From JAPOXR01 sp965214695 (GTDB lineage Bacteria > Pseudomonadota > Alphaproteobacteria > Rhodobacterales > Rhodobacteraceae), in the NCBI GenBank assembly GCA_965214695.1, contig OZ243967.1:3697292-3761291 (forward strand): a DNA stretch of 64,000 nt. The letters run 5' to 3'. Numbering within the stretch: position 1 is the stretch's first letter; every line of letters starts with the position of its first letter. Shown piece after piece: positions 17,767 to 25,528 of this stretch. The notes under the pieces were generated by a model. The model was not told where the DNA came from, did not search any database, and worked only from the letters and a program-made list of their open reading frames with translations. Made by a program: the position numbers and the translations under genes.

Positions 17767-18739
17767 GGCCACGACAGCGCTGACCACAGCCGGTTTCCTG
17801 GCCGTGCTGCTGCTCCTGCCATTCGGCCTGAGTTTTTCGCAACAGGAAATCCTGGTCTTCCTGACCATCAACATCCTGGTGGTGGCATCCTACCGTTTGC
17901 TGACCCTGACCGGTGAATGGTCGCTCGGCCACGTGGTGATCATGGGGGTGGGTGCCTATGCCTCGGCCCTCTATTCCAAGGAGATCGGGATCCCGGTGCC
18001 GCTGGCCATGCTGCTTGGCGGGTTGACCTCGGCGGTGATTGCCTATGGACTCAGCTTTCCGCTGTTCCGGATGAAGGGATTCTACTTCCTGATCGGGTCG
18101 TTTGCCGCTGGCGAAATCATCCGCCTGCTCTGGAAGCGGTTCCGCGATCCCTTCGGTGGCCCCAAGGGCATCAAGCAGATTGATCCGATGCCCGATTTCG
18201 ACATCATCATCTGGCAGTTCGATTTCTTCGAGCCGGTCAGCTACTACTATTTCAGCCTGGTGGTGGTCGTGATCTGCCTGTGGATCATGTGGCGGATCGA
18301 ACGATCACCGGTCGGCCTGACCTTTCATGCGGTTCACTGGCAGGACATGCTGGCCCAGGCCGCCGGAGTCGATGTCCGCGCCTGGCGCACCAGGGCCTTC
18401 GTTATCGCATCGGGTTTTGCCGGCCTGGCCGGCGCATTGCTCGCCCATTACATCGGCACCATCAACCCCAACAGCTTCGATATCGAGCAGATGGTGTTCG
18501 TGCTCACCTGGGCGATCGTCGGCGGAACGGCGACATTCTACGGACCGATCCTCGGCTGCGTGGTGTTGACGGTACTGAACGAGATCGTTCTGCGGGAGAT
18601 CGGCCTCGAACAGGGCCGGCCGCTGGTCTACGGGATCATCCTGATCATGTCGGTGCTGTTCCTGCCGAACGGGCTGGAAGGTATCGTCGAGAGCATCCGC
18701 CGCTGGCCACTGCTCCGGCGGATGGGAGCATCGGGCTGA
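17759..18739 (+). CDS. ABC transporter permease, LivM type
   Basis: A 326-aa permease, second membrane subunit of the importer. It begins with GTG at 17759, which overlaps the end of the LivH-type gene by 8 bp, pointing to coupled translation. The LivM pattern is visible in YRLLTLTGEWSLGHVVIMGV and the EAA-like loop HAVHWQDMLAQAAGVDVRAW. The family-typical pair of helices follows (VIASGFAGLAGALLAHYIG). The last 20 residues are basic and cytoplasmic. Confidence 0.9.
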   Translation: MHRATTALTTAGFLAVLLLLPFGLSFSQQEILVFLTINILVVASYRLLTLTGEWSLGHVVIMGVGAYASALYSKEIGIPVPLAMLLGGLTSAVIAYGLSFPLFRMKGFYFLIGSFAAGEIIRLLWKRFRDPFGGPKGIKQIDPMPDFDIIIWQFDFFEPVSYYYFSLVVVVICLWIMWRIERSPVGLTFHAVHWQDMLAQAAGVDVRAWRTRAFVIASGFAGLAGALLAHYIGTINPNSFDIEQMVFVLTWAIVGGTATFYGPILGCVVLTVLNEIVLREIGLEQGRPLVYGIILIMSVLFLPNGLEGIVESIRRWPLLRRMGASG

Positions 18740-18745
18740 GCGGCC

Positions 18746-19516
18746 ATGGCGGAGGGATTCCTCGATATCAAGGGGCTGGAGATGCGGTTCGGCGGCCTCA
18801 AGGCGGTTGATCACCTGACATTTTCGGTCGAGGAAGGCACGATTCACGGGCTGATCGGCCCGAATGGCGCTGGCAAGACCACCACCTTCAACATGATTTC
18901 CGGATTCTACACGCCAACCTCTGGCGAGGTTGCCTTTGCCGGCGAGAACATCACCGGCCTGCCCATGCATGTGGTCGCCCGCAAGGGTGTCGTCAGGACC
19001 TTCCAGCATTCGACGCTGTTTGCCGAAATGACGGTGATCGAGAACGCGCTGGTCGGCACGCATTTGGTCCATCCACCGGGGTTCTGGGCAGCAATTACCG
19101 GCCGCGACCGCGCTCGCCGGCAGCAGGCGCTGGAACTGGCCCGGGAGACGCTTGAATTCTTTGGCCTGCAGGAATTGTCCGGACACCAGGCCGGCAGCCT
19201 GTCGCATGGCCACCAGCGGGCGCTGGGAATGGCGGTGGCGCTGGCGGCCGGCCCGAGGATCCTGCTGCTCGACGAGCCTTTTACCGGCATGAACCCGGAA
19301 GAGACCACGTCCATGATGCGGCTGATGTTCAAGCTCAGGGACAGCGGCGTGTCGATCCTCATTGTCGAACATGACATGCACGCGGTCATGGGAATCTGTG
19401 ACCGGATTACCGTGATGAATTTCGGAAGATTGCTGACCGAGGGGCGGCCGGAGGAGATTCGTCGGCATCCGGAGGTGATCCGGGCCTATCTGGGGAGTTC
19501 GGTCGATGCTGCTTGA
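18746..19516 (+). CDS. ABC transporter ATP-binding protein, LivG type
   Basis: A 256-aa ATPase. Walker A is GPNGAGKTT, Walker B is ILLLDEP with the switch EHDMH. The signature motif reads LSHGHQRAL where most ABC proteins have LSGGQ. LivG proteins usually show LSYGQQR and the urea-type UrtD shows LSHGQ, so a deviation is normal for the branch but the second His is unusual. It has the longer loop (PPGFWAAITGRDRARRQQ) typical of LivG. It starts 6 bp after the LivM-type gene and overlaps the next gene by 11 bp. Confidence 0.92.
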   Translation: MAEGFLDIKGLEMRFGGLKAVDHLTFSVEEGTIHGLIGPNGAGKTTTFNMISGFYTPTSGEVAFAGENITGLPMHVVARKGVVRTFQHSTLFAEMTVIENALVGTHLVHPPGFWAAITGRDRARRQQALELARETLEFFGLQELSGHQAGSLSHGHQRALGMAVALAAGPRILLLDEPFTGMNPEETTSMMRLMFKLRDSGVSILIVEHDMHAVMGICDRITVMNFGRLLTEGRPEEIRRHPEVIRAYLGSSVDAA

Positions 19517-20213
19517 AGTCAGCGGCATCAGCGTGACCTTCGGCAAGGTCTCGGCCATCCGTGAGGTGTCACTGGCGGTGGCGGCCGGTGCCATCGTCAC
19601 CATCATCGGTGCCAACGGGGCTGGCAAATCAACCACGTTGCGGGCAATTTCCGGCCTGGCCAGGCTCAAGGGCGGTGACATTCGCTTTGCCGGCCGGCAG
19701 ATCAGCGGCCTGGCACCCGAGGAAATCGTGCGCTGCGGCATCGCGCATGTCCCGGAGGGCCGCCGGGTGTTCCCGGGCATGACCGTGGAGGAAAACCTGC
19801 GTACCGGGGCATTCCTGCGCCGGGACCGGGAGGGCATCGTTGGCGATCTCGAAGATCTCTACCGGACTTTTCCGAACCTGCGGGCCCGGCGTACCCGCAA
19901 TGCCCGCAACCTGTCCGGCGGCGAACAGCAGATGCTGGCCATTGGCCGGGCATTGATGGCAAGGCCGAAATTGCTGCTCATGGACGAGCCATCGATGGGG
20001 CTGGCGCCGGTGGTGGTCGACGAGATTGCCGTGATCATTCGGCAGATCCGAGATCGGGGGGTTCCGGTCGTGCTGGTGGAGCAGAATGCCGAACTGGCCC
20101 TCAAGCTGGCCGATCACGCCTATGTGCTGGAGAATGGCCGCGTTGTCCTGGAGGGGGAGGCGGCCAAGCTGCATGACGACGACCATGTCCGGGCGGCCTA
20201 TCTTGGCATCTAG
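19506..20213 (+). CDS. ABC transporter ATP-binding protein, LivF type
   Basis: A 235-aa ATPase with Walker A GANGAGKST, signature LSGGEQQMLAIGRALM, Walker B LLLMDEPSMGLAP and switch-loop region VEQNAELAL. This is the canonical LivF sequence pattern. The ATG lies inside the 3' end of the LivG-type gene. It is the last gene of the importer; 22 bp later an uncharacterised gene begins in the same direction. Confidence 0.93.
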   Translation: MLLEVSGISVTFGKVSAIREVSLAVAAGAIVTIIGANGAGKSTTLRAISGLARLKGGDIRFAGRQISGLAPEEIVRCGIAHVPEGRRVFPGMTVEENLRTGAFLRRDREGIVGDLEDLYRTFPNLRARRTRNARNLSGGEQQMLAIGRALMARPKLLLMDEPSMGLAPVVVDEIAVIIRQIRDRGVPVVLVEQNAELALKLADHAYVLENGRVVLEGEAAKLHDDDHVRAAYLGI

Positions 20214-20235
20214 CGACCGTCGGCGACAGTGGCGC

Positions 20236-20793
20236 ATGGCCCGAGGCAGCGGCTGGCGCCGCTGCGACCTCTACTGGGAAGGTTTGCAGGAATCGGCCAA
20301 CCGCAATTTCCGCCGCCGCGTTAGGCTTCGCGCCATCCTGCAAATGCTGCTGGCCGACGTCATCGCCCTGCTGCAGTTTGATGACACCGACCCCCGCCGG
20401 GCCGCAAGCACGGCCAATGCCGGATTTGCCCTGCGCCTGTGCGGCGCCGAACGGGCGGCCAGGCGATTCTACCGGCTGGCCCTCGGGCAATGGCAGGCCG
20501 CGGACGGGTCCCTGGACTCGATCGACATCGCCCCGCGGGCACGAAGCTCGCTCTATCACATGCGGATGGAGGCGAGGCACCGGGAGACTTACCGGGCCAA
20601 CCGGATCGCCAGGTTGCGCCGGTTTGCCGACGAGACCGCGGAGTGCATTGCCTGTCTCGGGGAGAACAGACCGGCACCGCACCGGCTCTACGAGCGATGG
20701 CGCGGCGAGAAACCGGCAATCCATGATGATAGCAGGAAATGGCTGGCGGCATGCCTGCTGGTGGCGTCGGATCCGGAAGCCCGCGGGTCCTGA
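20236..20793 (+). CDS. Uncharacterised Arg-rich 185-aa protein behind the ABC importer
   Basis: No family recognised. The likely start is ATG at 20236 (MARGSGWRRCDLYWEGLQES); the ribosome binding site is weak. The protein is soluble, basic and helix-rich, with segments RLRAILQMLLADVIALLQF and RRAASTANAGFALRLCGAER suggesting an all-alpha bundle. It is 22 bp behind the LivF-type gene and so could be the sixth gene of that operon, or an independent gene before the convergent xerC. GC-biased third positions support coding, but the weak start and absence of motifs keep confidence moderate. Confidence 0.55.
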   Translation: MARGSGWRRCDLYWEGLQESANRNFRRRVRLRAILQMLLADVIALLQFDDTDPRRAASTANAGFALRLCGAERAARRFYRLALGQWQAADGSLDSIDIAPRARSSLYHMRMEARHRETYRANRIARLRRFADETAECIACLGENRPAPHRLYERWRGEKPAIHDDSRKWLAACLLVASDPEARGS

Positions 20794-20798
20794 CCCGC

Positions 20799-20816
20799 CC
20801 CAGCCCCGGGGCTGGG
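20799..20816. terminator. Palindrome at the convergent end of the importer operon
   Basis: CCCAGCCCC directly followed by GGGGCTGGG forms an exact 18-bp palindrome 6 bp after the stop of the upstream gene. As RNA it would fold with a minimal loop of about four bases. No T-tract follows. It lies between convergent transcription units (xerC ends at 20889), so a terminator role is likely. Confidence 0.45.
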
Positions 20817-20888
20817 CAGTGGAGAAGGAAATCCTCACCCCCGCTTCGGGCCCGGAGACGGGTATTGCGGACGGGAGTCCGACCCGCC

Positions 20889-21803
20889 TTACGCCCGGGG
20901 GTGGGCGTTGCGGTAGACTTCCATGAGTTGCCCTTTCTCGACTTCGGTATAGATTTGGGTTGTCGAAAGCGAAGCGTGACCGAGCAGTTCCTGTATGACC
21001 CGCAAATCGCCGCCGGCCTTCAGGAGGTGGGTAGCAAATGAATGGCGCAGCGCATGCGGGGTGGCGGTCGGCGGCAGTCCGAGCCCGATTCGCACACCCT
21101 CCATGAATTTGCGCACCACCCGCGCGTTGAGCTTGCCGCCGCGGGCACCGACAAATAGCGGGCCCGAGGCCGGATGTGGACAAAGATCGGCATAGAGCTG
21201 GACCGCCTGCCTGGCCGCCGGGATGACCGGAATGATGCGATCCTTTCCGCCCTTGCCCGTGACATGCAGCATTTCGGGAAGCGGCTGGTCGGTCCATGAC
21301 AGGTCGAGCGCCTCCGATACTCGCAACCCGCACCCGTACAGGAGGCAGGCGATAGCCTGGTTCCGGGCCGGTATCCAGCCGGCATCCGGCTGGTCGCCGA
21401 GGCGTCGTATCAGTTCCCGCGCCGGCTCCTCGCCGATCGGGCGCGGCAGGCTTCTGGTGAATTTGGGCGCCGGAATCACCAGGAGTTCCGTCGGGTCGAA
21501 TCCGTACTGCCGGCCAAGCCAACGGTAGAATTCCTTCACCGATGACAGCTTGCGGGCCAGCGATCTCGGGGACAGGCCCTGCCGCCGCTGCTGCGCCATC
21601 CACGCCCTGACATCGCCGCGGCCAGCCGATCTGGCCAACTCCAGGCCCGGCTCGCTTCCGGAATGGATCGACAGGAACTGCAGGAATGCAGTGACATCGC
21701 GGCGGTAGGCGGTGACCGTGTTGTCGGAGACGCCTTCCAGCACGGATTTGTCGGACAACCAGCGGCCGATCAGCCCGGCCGGCACCTCGGCGGTTGCGGT
21801 CAT
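20889..21803 (-). CDS. xerC: Site-specific tyrosine recombinase XerC
   Basis: A 304-aa tyrosine recombinase. The N-terminal SAM-like domain covers about residues 8-95 and the catalytic domain the rest. The catalytic residues are all visible: R in YGCGLRVSEAL, K in GKGGKDR, H-x-x-R in HALRHSFATHLL, H in LGHASLSTTQ, and the nucleophile Y in IYTEVEK. With its XerD partner it resolves chromosome dimers at dif. Its ATG overlaps the stop of the DUF484 gene (ATGA), an arrangement known from many proteobacteria, which separates it from phage or integron integrases. Confidence 0.92.
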   Translation of the reverse strand: MTATAEVPAGLIGRWLSDKSVLEGVSDNTVTAYRRDVTAFLQFLSIHSGSEPGLELARSAGRGDVRAWMAQQRRQGLSPRSLARKLSSVKEFYRWLGRQYGFDPTELLVIPAPKFTRSLPRPIGEEPARELIRRLGDQPDAGWIPARNQAIACLLYGCGLRVSEALDLSWTDQPLPEMLHVTGKGGKDRIIPVIPAARQAVQLYADLCPHPASGPLFVGARGGKLNARVVRKFMEGVRIGLGLPPTATPHALRHSFATHLLKAGGDLRVIQELLGHASLSTTQIYTEVEKGQLMEVYRNAHPRA

Positions 21804-22513
21804 TGCGCCAGTTCGATCGCCTTTCTCGTGAAGACGTCGCGGAAGAATTCCAGCAGCGTGGTCGACATGTTGGGCTGGAAATGTCCCGGCTTTTCCGACC
21901 CCAGAACCAGCACGCCAACCAGTCCGGCCTCGCCATGTGAAAACGGAAGCACAGCCTCCGAGCGGATTACCGGGCCTCCCTTTCCGTAGACCGCCGGCAG
22001 GGCGGACCGGACCGGTCGCAGGAGCACCTTGCCGGGTCGCTCCTGGGCCGGGGCCAGGTAGTCATCGCGGGCGGCAGCGGTCTTGATGCTGCGGACCGGG
22101 CCGCCCTGAATCCGGTCAAATCCGTGTTTCATGGTGCCGTCAAGAAGCAGGACAATGCTTCCGAGTTGCAGCAGCCGCGGCAGCTCGCTGGCCAGGACAA
22201 CCCGCAATCGGGCCGCACTGGTAGTGTCGATGAGAATCAGCGCCGCCTGCAGGGCCTCGGTCATCGCATCGTCGTTTTCCCGGAGAATGTTCGCCAGGGC
22301 CTGGTTGTCGGCCTCGATGGAAATCAGCCGTTCCTCGAGCTTGCGTATGGCCAGCCCGCGGCCGTCAATGACATTGGTGCCCAGCTTGTGGTTCTCGACC
22401 GATGCCAGCGCCTGCAACACCTTGCTGTCGTCAAGAACAATTCCGGGATTGGCGATGATCTGCTCTCGCAGCTCGGCCAGGCCCGATACCCTCGGATGTT
22501 CGGATTGAGTCAA
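21800..22513 (-). CDS. DUF484 family protein (GAF-like)
   Basis: A 237-aa protein of the DUF484 family, which has a GAF-like fold and is usually encoded next to xerC. The N-terminal third is a coiled helical region (GLAIRKLEERLISIEADNQ), the C-terminal part the GAF-like domain with VLPFSHGEAGLVGVLVLGSE and a helical end. I chose the TTG at 22513 because GGAGGG stands 7 bp before it; the frame extends upstream to 22564 without a ribosome binding site. The role is unknown; the coupling to xerC suggests a link to chromosome resolution or simple co-expression. Confidence 0.85.
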   Translation of the reverse strand: MTQSEHPRVSGLAELREQIIANPGIVLDDSKVLQALASVENHKLGTNVIDGRGLAIRKLEERLISIEADNQALANILRENDDAMTEALQAALILIDTTSAARLRVVLASELPRLLQLGSIVLLLDGTMKHGFDRIQGGPVRSIKTAAARDDYLAPAQERPGKVLLRPVRSALPAVYGKGGPVIRSEAVLPFSHGEAGLVGVLVLGSEKPGHFQPNMSTTLLEFFRDVFTRKAIELAQ

Positions 22514-22535
22514 TAGTCTTCCCTCCGGCAGTTGG

Positions 22536-23189
22536 TCAGACGATCTTGCCGATCCTGGCGGCATCGGCCACGAAACTTGCCAGGCCGGAGTCGGTCAGTG
22601 GATGCGAGGCAAGCCTGGTTATGACGGATGGTGGAATGGTGGCAACATCGGCGCCGGCAAGCGCGGCCTGGGTGACATGCAGCGGTGATCGGATTGATGC
22701 AGCCAGGATCTGGGTCCCGTAATCATAGTTGTCGTAGATGTTCCTGATGTCGCTGATCAGCTCCATCCCCTCGCTGCCGAGATCATCCAGGCGGCCGATA
22801 AAGGGGCTGATATATGCTGCGCCAACCTTCGCCGCCAGCAATGCCTGGTTCGCACTGAAGCACAGGGTGACATTGCACGGTATGGCCTCGCGCCCGAGAC
22901 TCTCGCACGCCTTCAGCCCGTCCCAAGTCAGCGGGACCTTGACCACGACATTGCCGGCAATCGCCGCCAGTTCGCGCCCCTCGGCGACCATGCCGTCGCA
23001 GTCGGTCGCAAATACCTCGGCGCTGACCGGCTTGCCCTCGGCGATTCGGCAAATCTCGCCGATCACCACCTTCGGATCCTTGCCGGATTTGAGAACCAGT
23101 GACGGATTGGTGGTCACACCATCCAGGATTCCCATTTCGGAGAGTTCCGCGATCGCTGCCGTGTCCGCGGTATCGACAAAAAACTGCAT
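22536..23189 (-). CDS. tal: Transaldolase (FSA/TalC type)
   Basis: A 217-aa small transaldolase, the exact length of the TalC/fructose-6-phosphate aldolase-like subfamily. Landmarks are MQFFVDTADTAAIAEL at the start, TTNPSL, and the Schiff-base lysine in NVVVKVPLTWDGL. The C-terminus has the helical DSGLASFVADAARIG. It moves dihydroxyacetone units in the non-oxidative pentose phosphate pathway. The frame is open upstream to 23249 but the family start is at 23189. It precedes the DUF484-xerC pair by 22 bp on the same strand and probably shares their transcript. Confidence 0.92.
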   Translation of the reverse strand: MQFFVDTADTAAIAELSEMGILDGVTTNPSLVLKSGKDPKVVIGEICRIAEGKPVSAEVFATDCDGMVAEGRELAAIAGNVVVKVPLTWDGLKACESLGREAIPCNVTLCFSANQALLAAKVGAAYISPFIGRLDDLGSEGMELISDIRNIYDNYDYGTQILAASIRSPLHVTQAALAGADVATIPPSVITRLASHPLTDSGLASFVADAARIGKIV

Positions 23190-23669
23190 TGGGCCAACCA
23201 GGTTGATCGGACAGGGAACTGCTTCAGCAACCGCTTCTACATGATGCACAGGAGGGATGGAATAGCCAAGGATTCACGATTCACATTCGGGGCCATATTT
23301 CGTCCACGCCACGCGTCGGCATCCGTCGAGGTGGCGTCGAATCGGAACCTGCCTGCTCCCCGGACTGGCACCACGTCGTCGTGGTCAGGCAATGTGCGCC
23401 TTGACGCTGAAATTGCGCCGGGTTAGGCGGCGCCTGCCCAACCTCCCGGAATGCATTGCCATGCGTAACCTGCCTTCTCTCCGTCATGATACCGGCGGCA
23501 TCGGCTCCGACGTCACGGTGGAACTCCGCAAGACCACCGGCTGGTCCGAAGCAGGTTGCCCGGTTACGATGATGGCCCGCCGCCACCACGCCGGCAAACA
23601 CGGCAAGACAACCGGTGTCTGGCCTGCAGTCGTGGTCGGGCCGATCGTCAACAAACCGGGTGACGGGTC
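23190..23669. other. Divergent intergenic region with no supported gene
   Basis: About 480 bp between transaldolase and the divergent DMT exporter. Short frames on both strands have no family features. The region must hold promoters for both directions, but I could not point to a convincing -35/-10 pair. Confidence 0.4.
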
Positions 23670-24698
23670 TTGAGCGAGGTCCGACCAACCGGTCTCAGGG
23701 GAGTCCTGTTCGCGTTCCTGGGATTTGCCGCGTTTTCGACGCATGACGCGGTGATCAAGTTCCTTGGTGCCGACTACACGTCGTTCCAGATCCTGTTCTT
23801 CAGCGTTATGTTCAGCTTCCCGTTTGCCACGTTCATGTTGCTGCGGGACAAGGATGCGGGCACGCTCAGGCCGCGCAATCCTGGCTGGGTGGCCGTGCGG
23901 ACCTGCGCTGGCGTCATCGCCGCCACCTCGGCCTTCTTTGCATTTTCGGTTCTTCCGATGGCGCAGGTCTACGCATTCATCTTTGCTGCTCCGTTCCTGA
24001 TCACCATCCTGTCAATTCCGGTGCTGGGCGAGAGGGTTGGCATCCATCGCTGGGCCGCGGTTCTGCTGGGACTTGCCGGCGTGCTGATCGTCCTGCGTCC
24101 CGGTGTCGAGCCGCTGACGGCCGGACATTTTGCTGCACTTGCCGCGGCGGCCGGAAGCGCGGTGGTCTCGGTCATCACCCGAAAGGTCGGACGCGAGGAG
24201 CGCGCCGCCGTGCTCATGCTCTATCCAATGATGACCAATGTCGTGCTGATGGGCGCGATCCTGCCCTTTGTCTATCGCCCGGTGCCGATTGAACATCTGG
24301 GACTCTTCGCACTGGTTGCCGGTCTCGGTTTTGGCGGCGGGTTGTGCATCATTGCCGCCCACAGGCTCGGAGATGCCGCGACGATTGCACCCATCCAGTA
24401 TTCACAGATCATCTGGGGTGCAGGGTTGGGTTTCCTGATCTTTGCCGAAGTTCCTGATCGCATGACAGGGCTTGGCGCGGCGGTGATCATCGCGTCCGGC
24501 CTCTATGTCGTGATCCGGGAAAGCCTGGGCGGCCGCTCGGAGAACACGCCGGTGCTTCGCACCCGAACCCGCGCCGGTGCCGCCACCTCGCCGAATATCG
24601 GTGCCATGCTTCGAGCGCGGCGCAAGGGCAAGTCACGTGACGGCAACCTGGATGATGGCTCACGTGACGGCAAGCAGGACGATAATGGCCGGGGGTGA
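23670..24698 (+). CDS. DMT superfamily transporter (EamA family)
   Basis: A 342-aa membrane protein with ten predicted helices in two EamA repeats; GFAAFSTHDAVIKF begins the first and LVAGLGFGGGLCIIAAHRLG lies in the second. The family exports amino acids, nucleosides or other metabolites. The start is TTG at 23670. The hydrophilic tail of about 55 residues is unusual: it contains RTRTRAGAATSPN and ends with an imperfect 9-residue tandem repeat (SRDGNLDDG, SRDGKQDDN) caused by a 27-bp duplication at 24633-24686. The tail is likely cytoplasmic and its role unknown. Confidence 0.88.
   Translation: MSEVRPTGLRGVLFAFLGFAAFSTHDAVIKFLGADYTSFQILFFSVMFSFPFATFMLLRDKDAGTLRPRNPGWVAVRTCAGVIAATSAFFAFSVLPMAQVYAFIFAAPFLITILSIPVLGERVGIHRWAAVLLGLAGVLIVLRPGVEPLTAGHFAALAAAAGSAVVSVITRKVGREERAAVLMLYPMMTNVVLMGAILPFVYRPVPIEHLGLFALVAGLGFGGGLCIIAAHRLGDAATIAPIQYSQIIWGAGLGFLIFAEVPDRMTGLGAAVIIASGLYVVIRESLGGRSENTPVLRTRTRAGAATSPNIGAMLRARRKGKSRDGNLDDGSRDGKQDDNGRG
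24633..24686 (+). repeat. 27-bp imperfect tandem duplication in the transporter tail
   Basis: TCACGTGACGGCAA occurs at 24633-24646 and again at 24660-24673, exactly 27 bp (nine codons) apart. The two units encode SRDGNLDDG and SRDGKQDDN. The shared TCACGTGA is itself a palindrome. Confidence 0.75.
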
Positions 24699-25528
24699 TC
24701 ACGTCCGGACCCTTCCGCTACGCCGAATACTTCTCGGGACAAAACACCCGTACCGGATTTTGCATGACACTGGCCAGGATGCCGGTCACGGGGAATCCAG
24801 AGCAAATCTGCAGGTTCAATTCTCGACAATGCGCCGCCCGGCGCCGCTTTCGCGCCAGACCGGATGGGCCACCATTCAAGGGCATCCGAGGCTCACGGCC
24901 CGCGCCATACACCACTGGCCAAAGAAACGTCCGGTCTTCTGCCAGGTTGCGGGTGGAACAGGTGCCGGCACCACCTACGCCCTTGCATTTTCCGGTGCCC
25001 CAGAACTGCTCCCGGCACACCTCGCCGCCGACTTCCAAATCCCCCTTTGATCTCCTCGCCATCCAGAACCTGCTGCCGCCCGAATTGAGCGCCCGGGTGC
25101 AATGTGGGCACCGGTCGCAATGCCGGCACGGACGTCGCGTCTGGTGTCCTCGTCCATTTCATTGTGGTCTCCAATCTGGTCATGCCCAACTGCCATCGAA
25201 ACCCGATTGAATTTTTCCTTCGTTACATCGTTGAACCGGTTGTCTGGCGATGGTGAACAAAAATGCGGCGTTCAGGAATCATGCCCCTTGACAACTGAAG
25301 AACAAACAAGCAACAAGGCGGCGATTGGAAGCGGCGTCCACCCGGCAACGAGCATCCGGTCAAGGCGGGTCCGAACGCGAGGGTGTCGCGGCCGCCCGCT
25401 GCGACAATTTCTGCCGGCTCCATTCCGGAAACGGTCCGGCACTGTGCGCTTCATCCTGGCCCGGCTTTCCCGATGGCCTGTCCGGGTCCGATGGCCATTC
25501 GCAGTTCAGCAGGAGGGTAAGCAACATC
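24699..25528. other. Long stretch without a supported gene before priA
   Basis: About 830 bp. The best candidate on the minus strand, 24718-25062, would encode 114 residues with several cysteines (MARRSKGDLEVGGEVC...), and its first 40 codons have GC-rich third positions, but it has no recognisable family and a poor ribosome binding site. I leave it uncalled. The open frame of priA reaches back to 25325 without priA-like sequence. The region may be decayed coding DNA. Confidence 0.4.

Noticed and set aside
18305..19837. A 510-codon open frame on the minus strand
   Set aside because: Antisense to three importer genes with intact motifs; no family resemblance.
20889..21803. Tyrosine recombinase as an integrase marking a genomic island
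   Set aside because: The gene is coupled to DUF484, the arrangement of housekeeping xerC, and no attachment-site repeat or tRNA is seen nearby.
20101..21936. A 611-codon open frame on the minus strand
   Set aside because: It overlaps the LivF-type gene antisense and xerC in a different frame of the same strand. The product is low-complexity Arg/Pro/Ala sequence.
23281..23688. A 135-codon minus-strand frame with His and Cys residues between transaldolase and the DMT exporter
   Set aside because: No recognisable domain and no ribosome binding site; its 5' end overlaps the start of the exporter gene.
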